Shown one piece after another: positions 22,294 through 33,660 of a stretch of DNA of 64,000 nucleotides (positions are counted from its first letter, which is position 1; the number at the start of each line of letters is the position of its first letter). Source of the DNA: Amanita rubescens (lineage: Eukaryota; Basidiomycota; Agaricomycetes; Agaricales; Amanitaceae); assembly GCA_015039365.1 (NCBI GenBank), contig WION01000019.1, positions 372,001-436,000 of the forward strand, read 5' to 3'. Under the pieces are notes generated by a model that worked only from the letters and a program-made list of their open reading frames with translations, was not told where the DNA came from and made no database searches. The translations under genes and the position numbers were made by a program.

Positions 22294-22913
22294 CAATGAA
22301 GACCTGCTTGTGTGATGGGAGACCTGCGCACGACGACTAAATGCCGGAGTTATTATATGATTAGATGTGCCGAATTTGATAAAAAAAATGTTGGCAGACG
22401 GCAGAAGTAGCGGCCGTTGCCTAGGATCCGGAGGTCCCAGTGATTGATCGCAGTTCGCAACTGAACTACTAAACATCGCCTCAATCCGAGACTTGACCTA
22501 CAGTACCACCTTGGTCCCATTATTCTTTCAAGCGTCACTTCCGTGAGCTTTTGAATAAATGTAGACAAATCAAGGACTAAATTGAGAAAAGCAGCAAGCA
22601 ACCGACCAAACATCCTCGATCGTATTCGTGGCTGTTCTTTTTATACTTTGTCGAGATCTAAATGGTCAGTGACTCAGTCAGTCGACTCGGATAGGACACC
22701 AGAGTCGCAGTGAACAATGCAATGATCAGCTTGGAACTTAGCAATACCTGATGGTCGATTTAAATCGTCGTGCTAGAAAGGAGAAGCCGTAAGCTTTGGA
22801 AATCAGTCTGCGTCACAAAGTATATTTTTCAATTTACTTCAAACGAGACAATCAGCATGCAGGGTCTTCTAACTCGGTGAAGGTAGACCTACCAAGATCT
22901 AAATAACAATCCA
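22294..22913. other. C1-C2 intergenic, no gene seen
   Basis: 5' flank of C1 and 3' flank of C2. Open frames here are short and share nothing with neighbours. Confidence 0.5.
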
Positions 22914-23849
22914 TTACGAAGGCCCTCCCTTCTCCTCGTGTAGCTTCTTGAGAACATCTATACGAAGCGACGTCTGATCCACCGTCATTCTCCTACCGGT
23001 AGCCCTTTTCGCGTCTCCGAGGTTGAGTTTCGTGATAGTTTTTTGAACAACACCTATAGCCTTCGTTACTTCCTCGTTTCCTCCACCGCTTCCTGCTGGC
23101 ACTGCGTCCCCCGGCACTTCATTTAGTAACGACCCGTAGATCATTTTACATTCATGATTGCACCTAAGCATGGCCGGATCATCTCTGGGCCAAACGCCGT
23201 TAAATTGAATGCCGCCGAAATTGACAGCAACATTCGGATTACAACGATGCTCGCACAGATTCAGGATAAACTGGGCTTCGTCCCATGTCTATTCCGAGTG
23301 AGGTCAATCATCCATCGTTCTGATAGAAGCATCACTTGGTTCTTACCTTTGGTGGTTGGTCCAATACCCAATTAGCCCTTTCCTGCACAAACGGTAGAAC
23401 CAGCGGTGCGCATTTTTTGGTCACGGACAAAGCAAACAGTGTTTTCAGATTCTCAGACGGCACGGACCAGACGCCGACCCAGCTTATACCTGCAAAATCT
23501 TTGTACAGCATTCGGTGAACGCAGAGTAACAAAGTGAATTGCTCCAGCAACTTTTCCTGCACCGAGAGTGACACTTCATTCCGGACCAAAATAAGAAGAG
23601 TCTTACTACATGCTCTTTATTATATTGGACTGTCTTATTTTTCGGTGCTGGGAGCAATGGTCGCAGAGCGCGTCCCGGAGGTGCAGCGCTTAACTTTGGT
23701 CTTTCTAGAGATCATGAGTACCTCAGAGTGGGACCTGAATTGCAAAGCTCACTCTTAGTAATTCCTTGGGGTCCAGAACCGCCAGGGGCTCCCACGGCAG
23801 ATAGAGTGAAACAAATGAAGACGATAATGAAAGTAGAGAGTATTCGCAT
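22914..23849 (-). CDS. C2: secreted protein, second of the tandem trio
   Basis: Exons 23849..23753, 23704..23607, 23556..23347, 23288..22914; 259 aa. Signal peptide MRILSTFIIVFICFTLSAV. The first intron (GTGAGC...CTAG, 48 nt) is peculiar to this copy; skipping it leads to a stop. Conserved blocks as in C1: FTLLLCVHRMLYKD, SWVGVWSVPS, APLVLPFVQERANWVL, TWDEAQFILNLCEHRC, FGGIQFNGVWP, CNHECKMIYGSLLNEV, VTKAIGVVQ. The last exon is 375 nt in both C1 and C2. Confidence 0.7.
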
Positions 23850-24304
23850 GACTAGGGCTTGACAAGACCTGCTTGTAAGTGGTGTGATGGGAGACTGCTC
23901 CAATGCATGCGTGACTGTATGTCAGGGTTATCATACGATTGGATGCCGAATGTGATGAGATGTCGGCAGCTTAGTTGCCTGGTAGCAGAGAATGATCATG
24001 ATCAAGTACCCCAGAGTCCAGACCACAGCGATTCAAATGGTTACATTACTTACGCACTGGAAACTTGTTTTTCACGTCAAGGGGATCTTGCGCGCCGCCA
24101 CTGCATCAACTGACTTGACCTGTTTTTCCTTGGCTGCCTAGACAACGTCAGTGTGATCAAACATGCCCGAAAAGCGGATGCGATCACAGGGAGGAAACAG
24201 GGAAGGAAGAACTCGGTGAGGCCAACGGCAGTACGCTATAATTAGACTTCCGCCGATTACTACTAGTACTGGTCATATCAATTTGCTTTATTGTGTTGCC
24301 TACA
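23850..24304. other. Upstream region of C2, no gene seen
   Basis: About 450 bases with no supported exon on either strand. Confidence 0.5.
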
Positions 24305-24606
24305 GGTGATCTTTATCTGAACAAATACGGTGAAGCTTTGAGACGATCCACAAGATGTTTTGTGCTCCTTTCGTAAAGAGGATGTTTCTGCCTTGTGGAT
24401 TGTACTGCGCCTCCCTCTACTGGTTTGTTTCCGCCCCCTTAGGCAACCTTGCCAACGACCTCCTGAACATCCTCAACCGCGCGCTCTATATTCTCCTTGG
24501 TGAATGCCTTCTATATTTCAAATTTTTTATCTACCGCCATTTGAAGCTTCCCATCCTCCACTGCTTCTTCTAACGACATATAGACCCGGTTGCATTGCTG
24601 CGTGCA
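24305..24606 (-). pseudogene. Duplicated 3' fragment of C3
   Basis: Matches 24781-25085, the 3' flank and last ~80 codons of C3, in direct orientation. Translation on the minus strand is recognisable (SLEEAVEDGKLQ, FTKENIERAVE) but has a stop within it and no upstream exons. The plus-strand frames seen here and at 24844 are only antisense shadows of this repeat. Confidence 0.75.
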
Positions 24607-24740
24607 CACCAAGCACACCCTACCAAGCATTGAAATTGAAAACGTACATGTTTCATGATCGGTCCATATGGCCTAATTGACAAGGTCTTGCAAGACACGC
24701 TGGAAAAGTCGCATTTCGAGCGCTCTAACACTCAGCTCAA
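24607..24740. repeat. Dispersed repeat shared with about 26460-26610
   Basis: Both places carry CAAGCATTGAAATTGAAA, then ACGTACATGT, TGATCGGTCC and a shared end near CGCTCTAA, in the same orientation but with indels. No coding sense; possibly a piece of flank dispersed with the C genes. Confidence 0.5.
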
Positions 24741-24804
24741 ATGAGATGGTCAACGTCCAAGTCCCAAGCTCAAAGCTCAAGTCCTTTATCTGAACGAATG
24801 TAGT

Positions 24805-25700
24805 TCAAGCTTTGAAACGATCTACAAGAGGTTTTGGAGGTTTGTGCTCAGAGGATGTTCCTGCCTTGTGGACTGTACCAGCCTCCGTTGCGCCTCCCTC
24901 TCCTGGTTTGTTTCCGCCCCCTTCGTCAGCCTTGCCAGCGACCTCCTGAACAACCTCAACCGCGCGCTCTATATTCTCCTTGGTGAATGCCTTCCGTGTT
25001 TCAAATTCTTTATCTACCGCCAATTGAAGCTTCCCATCCTCCACCGCTTCTTCTAACGACGTATAAACCCGTGTGCATTCGGCTTCGCACTCCCGAAATG
25101 CCTGGCTGTCCTCCTTAGGCATCGGTGCATTCATTTTCATACCTCCAAAATTTGGGTCTTTGCATCGATAACGTTGGCACAGGTCCTTGACACCCTCGGG
25201 CCCGTTCCTCGTCTGTATCGATTGAGATCTACCATTCTGATAGAAGTGCGAGTCAGTACTCACATCATGATCTTTGAAGGCTGGCTTATTGTACTCAAAC
25301 TCGGACCACTCCATCACCGTTTTGAAAGCTAAGGGCACGCATAGGTTCACATAATTGACAAACTTCCCGGGTTTTTTCGAGTCCCAGGAAGGCACAGGCC
25401 ATTCGCCCACCCACGTTACAGGAAAGTTTCGGTAAAGCATTCGGTGAGCGCAAAGGAGCAAAGTAAGTTCCCTCAGTAATGATTTCTATTCCAAGTTAGG
25501 ATCGTCGGTTTAGATCAAGTCGAGAAGATGCTTACTTCTTCGTCCGAATATCTATGGGGATACTTCCGACGGAAAGTACGTGCGTGTGGTTGGGCTTGTA
25601 AATCCTGTTTTGCTTGGGGGTCAGTGCCGGGAATTGGGCCTCCACTGGCAAGGAAGGTGAAAAAGAAGAGAACGACGATGTAGGTAGAGAGGAGCTGCAT
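24805..25700 (-). CDS. C3: secreted protein, third of the tandem trio
   Basis: Exons 25700..25536, 25485..25264, 25212..24805; 264 aa. Signal peptide MQLLSTYIVVLFFFTFLASG. Shared blocks: LTLLLCAHRMLYRNF, TWVGEWPVPS, DLCQRYRCKDPNFGGMKMN, CEAECTRVYTSLEEAV, FTKENIERAVEVVQEV. The second intron (GTGAGT...ACAG, 51 nt) is multiple-of-three and stop-free, so retention would add 17 residues; it is called an intron because C1 and C2 splice at the same place. The C-terminus is longer, Gly/Glu/Lys-rich. More divergent than C1 and C2 are from each other. Confidence 0.7.
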
Positions 25701-27261
25701 GTTAGATATTCGAGATGTTGACAAGACCTGCTTGCAAGTTGTATGATAGGAAACCAGTCCTAGCCACAACAATTTGTGATTCAATGTTCATATACAGTTG
25801 AGCACGAGTTGATGCCGGATTGATGTCGGCGCATAGTGCATTGATTTCACGATAGTTGCTCTGGTGATAGATGTCCCCTGACCAGAGGGGGATAGACGCT
25901 GATATGTAGACTCCAGCTTATGCCAGTTCTGTTGAATGATACAACGAGATGCGGCAGACCTCCATCTGATTGTTCATGGTAGAAAGTCCCTTTATGACAT
26001 GAATAAATTATTCCCAGCCGTCGCAGTATCCATCGAAGAAAACGTCAGTGTTGGTGTACTCGGAGTACCGCGCATTTCCAATGCTCACAATACTTCTAAT
26101 ATCATGTCATCAGTCCCCGATATCAATAGTCGAATGCATCCTGCTCCGTCAATGTCTTGGCCCCGTTAAAGAATGAGTATGAATGATGATGCCACCTTTG
26201 ATTCGATCAAGAAAAATGCGTATGGGAAGATTCCCATCTTTACTTGACAACACCGAGGTACCGTGAACCACAGATATTCGCGCGTAAATCCTAGGTCCTA
26301 GGATGACAAATCCGTGCGCCATGGTTGATGCGCCAATTCGCGACACACGGCACTGAGTATAATGATTGTTCCCATTTATTGAAGTTGAATGCACTGTCAA
26401 GCAAAGCAAGTAGCGCTCTCGTACCACTTTTTAGAAAGTTATCCACACCGAATATAGCCCTCGTGCGCACCCGCCAAGCATTGAAATTGAAACTCGGGGC
26501 TTATCAATTGAAATACGTACATGTATCGTGATCGGTCCGGCGTGGCGTAGCTTTTCCTATGATAAGGTCTAACAAGGTCAAGACGCGCTGATTTCCAGCG
26601 CTCTAATGCCGCAGTGACTCGGACGAGCCGTTAATTATTTGTTCTTGTTTTCTCCGAGAACCAGCTCTTGGCAGTCTAGTAGGCGCTTATCGACGACTCT
26701 CCAAACACATCCTGTCATGTTGTAGAGCGCCCGCCATTGGTTGCCATGATGTAGCACTCTTGCCACTACCAAGTAAGGGGAATTCATTCTTGCTTGAGAT
26801 ATCTCAAAGAACTGATCGCAGTATGGTGCAGCCCTTAGCACGAACCGAACAGTGTGTGGTAATCGATGGATATTAAATATTAAACTCTTGGAGACCAAGT
26901 GCCAAGAATCGTGACTAAAGACAAGCTCATCGGATACGGCTCATTAGCACGTTATTAGACATTGATGACAAGTGCTCATGAGTGGGGGTCGGTCGGAGTC
27001 ATTCGCTGGTAACCGAGCATCTGGTAAGGTTCGTAAGCCATTTCCTGCCAAGGCACGGCCGAGCTGACTGTATAGCAGGTAACAAATAACGTCAAACAAC
27101 GGGGCATCAGTAACGCGTAAGTATTTCTGCTCGTTCCAGCTTATCTTTAAACCACGACAACACCGCTCTCGCCCGTCCACAAGCCTGGGCGCCATCTCTG
27201 GCTTGTTCAACTATCCCACTGATCTACTTAACGCTGTTGCTCTCAAACTCCAAAATCTGTA
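25701..27261. other. Gene-free stretch of about 1.5 kb
   Basis: Several open frames of 70-90 codons on both strands lack splice partners, signal peptides or motifs. Contains the second copy of the dispersed repeat (26460-26610). Nothing else identified. Confidence 0.5.
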
Positions 27262-29447
27262 ATGTATGTCAATACGACCGACGCGGACGCCCAGATAGAT
27301 GACTACAGCCAAATCTCCGTTGCCAATCACGCTCATCCGGTCAAATTCCTGGAATGGGACTGGGAGGTCGAACATGCCGACCGGAAATGTGAAGCCAAGG
27401 TAGATGCTGCACTCCATGGTGCTATACCCTTCCAAGTCGATCGAAAGATTCTGAAAGATGTGGTCCGGGAAAAGATGGGTACTGATGTTGGAAGGATAAC
27501 ATTCCTAAACTCAGGTGTGTAAGCAGGGTATTCGGACCATGTTTCTGCCGGAACTAACGGCCTGTCTGAGACGTACAGGCACATTTCACAAGGTTAGCCT
27601 TTGGCCCTATTATGTGCTCGAACGTGCGCTGAAAGGTTCCGGTTTCCAAAGGCATACCTGATCTCGCTTGTTAATGGAGTGGAGCTCGTCGCACGAGTGG
27701 CTAGACGCTTCATGCCACGATTAAAAACCGAATCTGAAGTAGCCACCATGGCATATCTGCGTGAATGCACGGACGTACCGGTGCCCGTCGTATACCACTA
27801 CGATGCAAACCCCTTCAACCGTCTCGGCGGTGAATACATATTGATGTCCAAGGTGCGTCATTCCGTCGCGTCAAAGTCAGACGCGTATGCCAATCACGTG
27901 TATGCCGACAGGCACCAGGAATACCCCTAGCCAAAGTTTTCCATTCGTTGGGCTACAATGAAGTGGTCAAACTGTGCTCAAACCTGTCCTCTATTATTAT
28001 ACCCCTATTCTCACACAGGTTTTCCGCAATCGGATCTCTCTACTCTGGGCCAAAACCCCATAAGGCAAACGGATCCTCAGCGACAACACCTAGAGCGGTC
28101 GAATATCCTTATATTGCCATGTCATTCAGACAGAATCTTACCATTCCTACCAATCCAATATCATCCATTATACTTGAGGAACCTGCGCAACGTACTAAAC
28201 CAGAATTTCACGTCGGCTCTATCATATCGTGGCCATTCTTTGGTTCGAACAGGGGCGAACTGATCCATCCCAGGGAGATCAATCGCGGACCTTGGTCTTC
28301 AACCAAAGAGTACCTTGCGTCTTGTGCTCATCGCGAGATTGCGGGTGTTGTACGGGAGAACGAGGGAAAATCCGCTCCGCATAAATTGCATCTAGATCCG
28401 GATGAGATCCGGTCATCTTGGCATCATCAAATAAAAGCTGTCCCGGGCGACGAGAGCGACGACAGTGATGAGTGGGATTTAGAAGAAAGTGAATGCGAGT
28501 GGGAAGGCCCAGGTGATGCGATGTATCGCGATTATCGACGAATGCAGCGCTCCACTTTCCTCGTCGCTCATTTAGCACAGAGAGAGGCACTCGTGAGGAA
28601 AGAAATGGCACGATGGATGGACTTGATGGTGCGGTTGTCTAGGCTGATCAAGGTCGATACCCCAGAAGAATTCGGTCTAGACTGCCACGATCTGAACCTG
28701 GAGAATATCTTTGTGGACCGCAATGACCCATCGAAGATCGTATGTGACTTGTTCACCATCATCTAGACATCCATGACTAATACTTTATTTCAGACTTGTA
28801 TCATTGATTGGGAGTCGACGACGACTAGACCTTTGTGGGCCTGTGCCCATGTCCCTGCATTCCTCCAATCCAGCCCTTTCACAGTCCGCCTCTTCCGGCA
28901 GGCAGTATCAAAATTCATCGAGAGCCCAGTAAAACAAAAATGCAACAAAGACATTGACTTGGCCGCTCTGGCAAAAGAATGGTTATACTATGAACAACAG
29001 GGTATCCGGTTGCGATTGGGCCATCGGTTCGCTGAATGGGATGGATGGGAGGAGGGTCTTATAGACAGCATACTGGGCATAGAAGAGATGGAAGACGAGA
29101 CGTGGTTCCGGGATTGGGATAAGCACCCTTCGGACGACGCGGGAGACCTCAGTCCTCCTCTCGGAACAGCGGATCCCCGTGTTGGGCCTGGACTCACATC
29201 GGCTGCCAACGAGATTCTAGTATCTGCCGCTCCCATCGCACGTCGGACTGGCATACCGTTTGTCAGCTCGTTGCCATTTATCAAGGAAAAGGATAAAGAA
29301 AAGATGCTAAATACGACCGGTGACATATGTGGCGGTCGCGGAGGAGAGTTGGGCCGCCGGTTGGAGGCATGGTTGACGGTGAGTAGTGAAAACGGACTTG
29401 CGGATAAGAAAAGATGGGCCGGTGATGGTGAGCCGGAAGTTGAATGA
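27262..29447 (+). CDS. Aminoglycoside-phosphotransferase (APH)-like kinase family protein
   Basis: Exons 27262..27514, 27579..27592, 27652..27852, 27912..28739, 28794..29447; 649 aa. Protein-kinase-like fold of the APH family: FLNSGTFHKAYLISLVNG is the nucleotide-binding loop, ELVARVARRF carries the conserved basic residue, YILMSKAPGIPL is the hinge, CHDLNLENIFVD (~414) is the catalytic loop with H-D-x4-N, and CIIDWEST (~434) the metal-binding Asp. A 130-residue acidic insertion sits between hinge and catalytic loop. The second exon is only 14 nt and completes GTFHK. Fungal members are widespread and mostly without known substrate; antibiotic resistance should not be inferred. Confidence 0.85.
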
Positions 29448-30888
29448 ACCGAATTATTGCCCGTCGCTCGTTATCTTTTCGGTCTACATATGTTACTCTG
29501 TCGGGAATGGTTGGATGTACATTACTTCCTTCAGCGCGCTCGTTTCTCTCTTTTGTTGGCGTACCCTAGTCTGGAATTCCTTTATTTCGTTTTTGAACCT
29601 CGCGTTGTGCGTGCTGGTGTAACGTAAATATATGACGCTTTTATAGTTTTCGTTATCCCCAATTGTTTGTTTGTTGATAAACGTCCTTATATATCTGTCT
29701 TTTCAACTTGTGGATTTGTCCTTCTTCCATTTGACCAATAAACCTAAAACGTTGGAAAACACTGGCAAGTCCTATCCGACTCTGCGCCTCGACGCCCATG
29801 TCCGTGTCACACAAAACCTGGAATACCTGGTGGTATGTCTATGTCTATTTCTTTTAGGTTTATCACCTGGGTTGGAAGTGCAAGTACATAATCGGAACAG
29901 CTAAGTCGCCTCCGAGATTAACGTTCAACAGAAAAAATGTAGCAGTCACAAGTGTCGGATACATTATCTTCCAAGAGCACTGTATCGTCCGATGCATGCG
30001 CGCGAACCCGTTGTTATAGGGCTTAAATCGAAGGAATCTCCGGTTTCTTTTTCATTCAGCTGCTCAAACGTTCAGCGTTCAACGATCGACTGCAAGTAAC
30101 ATCAGAGAAGTTGAAGAACGGTAAATATCGCTCTTCTCTTCTCTAACATCCTTTTTTACGTGGGGGGAAGGATTCCCTTCGCTTTCGTTGCTATCACTCT
30201 GTTTGAGAGAACCATTGTATATTGCCAAGGGGAGAACTATGACAGCAAGTCTTTCAGAAGAACCGAACCCGGATGCTCTCAGACTTCCCCTCGCGTCTGT
30301 CAGTTGCTACGCTCGCGTTTTGATCGTATCCGGTGGGTGTTACCATTCTGCGTTTCAACTTTGAGATTATGGATTCCTCCTCCGTGGATATCATCACCGA
30401 GATACGGTTAGGCTAAGAAAAGAGTCCCTATCAAGCGCACTGGATCTGGTGTTACTATTTGATTGCAGAACCCTCCGGGCGTTGAACGTTCCATGACGAC
30501 ATTTTCCGAAACCGGGCCATAGTGGAGCTTCTGACTTGACAAGTCTAGACTGACAGCTGCCATTACAACGTCTTCCGTTGCGCCACAATTAAGTGCTACT
30601 TGTCAAATATGTTGCGATGAACGGATAGATTGCTAGCCACAAAGTACACTTGTCCGACTGATACGTAAAGAATGCGAGGCTGGAATGAATGTGTCTATTT
30701 TAAGATTTGCAGAACGAAAGGACATCGGTGTGACGTGGTGGTAAAAGGAAAGCGGTAGTTAGCCAGTCGGCATCTTGTGAGCGGTAGCGAGTTATAAAGA
30801 TAGTGGTGTTTCAAAAGAGTGTGTCAATCAAGAAAGTCGCAGTCCATACGTACGGCAGGAAGAAATGGCTTGGAGAGAGTTTGATGCC
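29448..30888. other. Gene-free stretch of about 1.4 kb
   Basis: Convergent intergenic space between the APH-like gene and the amidase. Pyrimidine-rich tracts and short open frames only; no tRNA-like fold or domain recognised. Confidence 0.5.
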
Positions 30889-33134
30889 TTAGATTAGCCT
30901 AGTCGATGAGTTGGTCCAACTCGATGAGACGGGTAAGTTCCCCGGCATAAAAGTATGCCCTTGCTTCTGGAGTGCGGCCTCGATAATCTTCATGCCCTCT
31001 AGAACTTTCTCCTCTTCTAGTCTCTTTCCCACAATCTGTACGCCGAGAGGTAAACCATGCATATCTTCTGCGTCATATACCGTATAGGCTGATCTTGCGA
31101 CGCTGTTCATGCGGTGATACTGATCGGAAGCAAAAAAGCCAACAGGTAGTGCGTCAGATGCGCGATCGACGAAGGTAACGGGCAGAATTCCGGCTGTGTA
31201 ATCGAGCTAGGGGAGTGAAGGAGCGCTTAGTGCGGAGCGAGGTTGAGAGCTCGTAGACTTACTAGGCTGAAAATGAACGTATATCCAGCACTCATTAGCG
31301 TCGTTTTCTCAGACGTATTATGAGCAAGAGCCGGAAGCGCGTGTGGCACTGTGAGCACGAAATCAAGACCTGCGCTAATCCACTTTTCGTGCCAAGTCGC
31401 ACGGTATTCATCACGGGCACAAGTAATCTTCCGTTCTTCCCCTACACTTCGCGACCGCATGATATCATAGAAGTCGGCTGTGATGTGATCGCATCCACCC
31501 AAAAGTCGACGGCACCAGTTTGGAAGGCAACGCGTCAGACGAGCAAGGAATGATTTGAGCAGACGCGGGAGCGCCAGTAGATTTAGAACGGACATGGCTG
31601 GCGCGTTAAGAGCTTCAGAAGGTAGCAGTGTTTCGCGGATCTGCTCGCCTGTGAATTTGGTTTTTGGGTTAAGGTGAAGAACAGCATGTCAGAGAAAAAA
31701 TTTGAGTATTAGCTCTACCTGTAAATGAGAGTGTAAATAGTACGTACCGCCATCACCAAAGAGCAGTTGGTAACCGAGCTTGAGGCCGTGATACATGTCC
31801 GGAGGGTTACTATAATTAGAGTCAGACAGAGCATGTCAATGGGAAGGAGCGAACGCACAATTCGACGACTTCGTGTCCTTGGCGTTTAAGTGCAGTAATG
31901 ACCATTGACAGAGCTCGCCGGGTTGCAGGTGTAGGAGGAATTGCACCTGTTAATAGGCTCTAGTAGCGGCCATAATGTAGTAAATTACTCACCGTCGTCC
32001 CAGATAACTCCCCATTTCAATTTTCGGCCCTCATCCTGTAGGTTGATATCTTGCCAGGACATCGGCACGCACTGTATAATGAGAAAGCTGTCGAGGTTTT
32101 TAATCTGAGAGACGTACCGTGTGGTCGTATAACCAAGGTTTGGCCATGACGATTCTCTTCCAGAATTCAGACAGATCTTCCAAGCTGCTAGTCATGGGTG
32201 CGGCGAGAATGGGTACACCCTCTGCGCCGGGGAGGGACGAGACACTGCCCCACGATGGAAATCTGCCGGCACTACCTTTGAGACTCCAGAGACCGCAAAA
32301 ATGTGCTGGGATTCTTGCGCTTCCCGCTAGGTCCGTGCCAATTTCAACTTTGGAGCCGCCACAGGCTAGAAGAGCCGCTCCACCACCAGTAGATCCTCCA
32401 GGAGTATGGGCTCGGCTATACGGATTCACTGTGCGTCCAAACAGATCAGAATAAGTTTCGATGCTAAGCAAACCGGTGGGCACAGTCGTTTTCGCAAACA
32501 CGAGGGCACCAGCGTCCTGTAGGAGGCGCACGATAGAGGACGATTTCGCCGCAGGTTTGTTAGCATTCCGGGAGAAGCTAACGGTACTGTCGTGACCCGC
32601 AATGTTGATGGTGTCTATAGTCGACGGGGACGTTAGCAATGACGTGAAGCTGCCGGCAAATTCGCTAAGCTGAATGCTTACCTTTAATACTCACTGGTAC
32701 GCCCATAAGTGACCGTTCGTTGGCCGAGTCCGAATCCGATAGTGAATTGTCTGGGTCGACACCGGGTACCCAATTTGCGACCGATGGGATAAGTAGAGCT
32801 TCCTTGAACATAAAATCCGAGATGCAGTTGGTTGCCATGTGAGCCCGAAGAGCCTTCTTGGAGTACGAGAGCATGATTTCCGCAGGGGAGATAATACCAG
32901 ACCTACATTGCGAGACGAGTTGAGAGATGGAAAGAGCGTGTATTTTCTGTTCAGACAAGGAGAGTGGTTCGGAATGTTCGACCGGTAAGGAGGCAATTTG
33001 AGATTGCCGTTCCCTTTGCTTCCAAGCGCTGCGAAGATAGTCAATATTATGTACATGAGAGCGGTATATTACGGCGGAGGAGTATCTACTCACCATGCGC
33101 GCTGGTGCGCAAAGGCGGAAAAGGAGAATAGCAT
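30889..33134 (-). CDS. Amidase (amidase signature family)
   Basis: Eight exons: 33134..33094, 33028..32682, 32614..32118, 32071..31993, 31946..31859, 31809..31748, 31648..31263, 31206..30889; 605 aa. Amidase-signature hydrolase, similar in layout to fungal acetamidases and fatty-acid amide hydrolases. The Ser-cisSer-Lys triad is visible: Lys in GVPVSIKD (~129), cis-Ser in PGGSTGGG (~203) and nucleophilic Ser in GTDLAGSARIP (~228). Conserved FGRTVNPYSRAHTPGG precedes it, and GLPLGVQIVGKRLEEEKVL is the usual C-terminal block. Start: short first exon MLFSFSAFAHQR, 41 nt, below a minus-strand TATATA at about 33186. Substrate not predictable. Divergent from nothing close; convergent with the APH gene. 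Confidence 0.9.
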
Positions 33135-33179
33135 CACCTGTTGGCGACGGATGAATATGACGATTCGATGGGTCGGGAC

Positions 33180-33188
33180 AGTATATAT
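33180..33188 (-). promoter_or_regulatory. TATA box of the amidase gene
   Basis: ATATATAC on the minus strand about 50 nt before the amidase start codon at 33134. Confidence 0.5.
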
Positions 33189-33660
33189 GTGAGGACCTAC
33201 AGATTGCTGAGGAACGGGAGCGTCCTCGGAGTTACGTTATTTTGAATTAAGCTGCGACAAGAGCGGGAGTGGAAGAGCGTTGAGTTAAACGGTTCGTCCG
33301 AGGTAACGCCATGTCTTCGTCTGGCATCGCCAGAACTATCCGGATTTGCCATCTGCCACTCGGTTGCTAACAAGAATAACTTCAATACCGCTCAACCTCA
33401 ACGCCGCCACAACGGAACTTTTGACATCTGCCTGTGCCGGCCGATATAGTATAAGGTGCTGATTGAGTCTGATACGGCATCGCTCACATATGGCAAATGT
33501 CCAAGAAACCGCGACGCACTTTGACCGAATTTCATAACGCTGCCAGTTCAGGTGAAAATGCTTACGACAAACATGAGATGGGTAACCATGAGCAAATTCC
33601 ATTTTCATTTTTTACGACAGAATTCTGCCTTTTACATCGACTGCGACAAGACGGTGTCTA
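33189..33660. other. Intergenic, amidase promoter side and GT3 3' end
   Basis: A 90-codon minus-strand open frame (33336-33608) has no motif or partner exon. No gene called. Confidence 0.45.

Noticed and set aside
24355..24573. Plus-strand hydrophobic frame repeated at 24844-25056
   Set aside because: Both are antisense shadows of the C3 last exon and its duplicated fragment.
27262..29447. Antibiotic-resistance gene
   Set aside because: The APH fold is very common in fungal genomes with other or unknown substrates; nothing here supports a resistance role.
31321..31553. Plus-strand frame in the amidase region
   Set aside because: Antisense to amidase exon 7.
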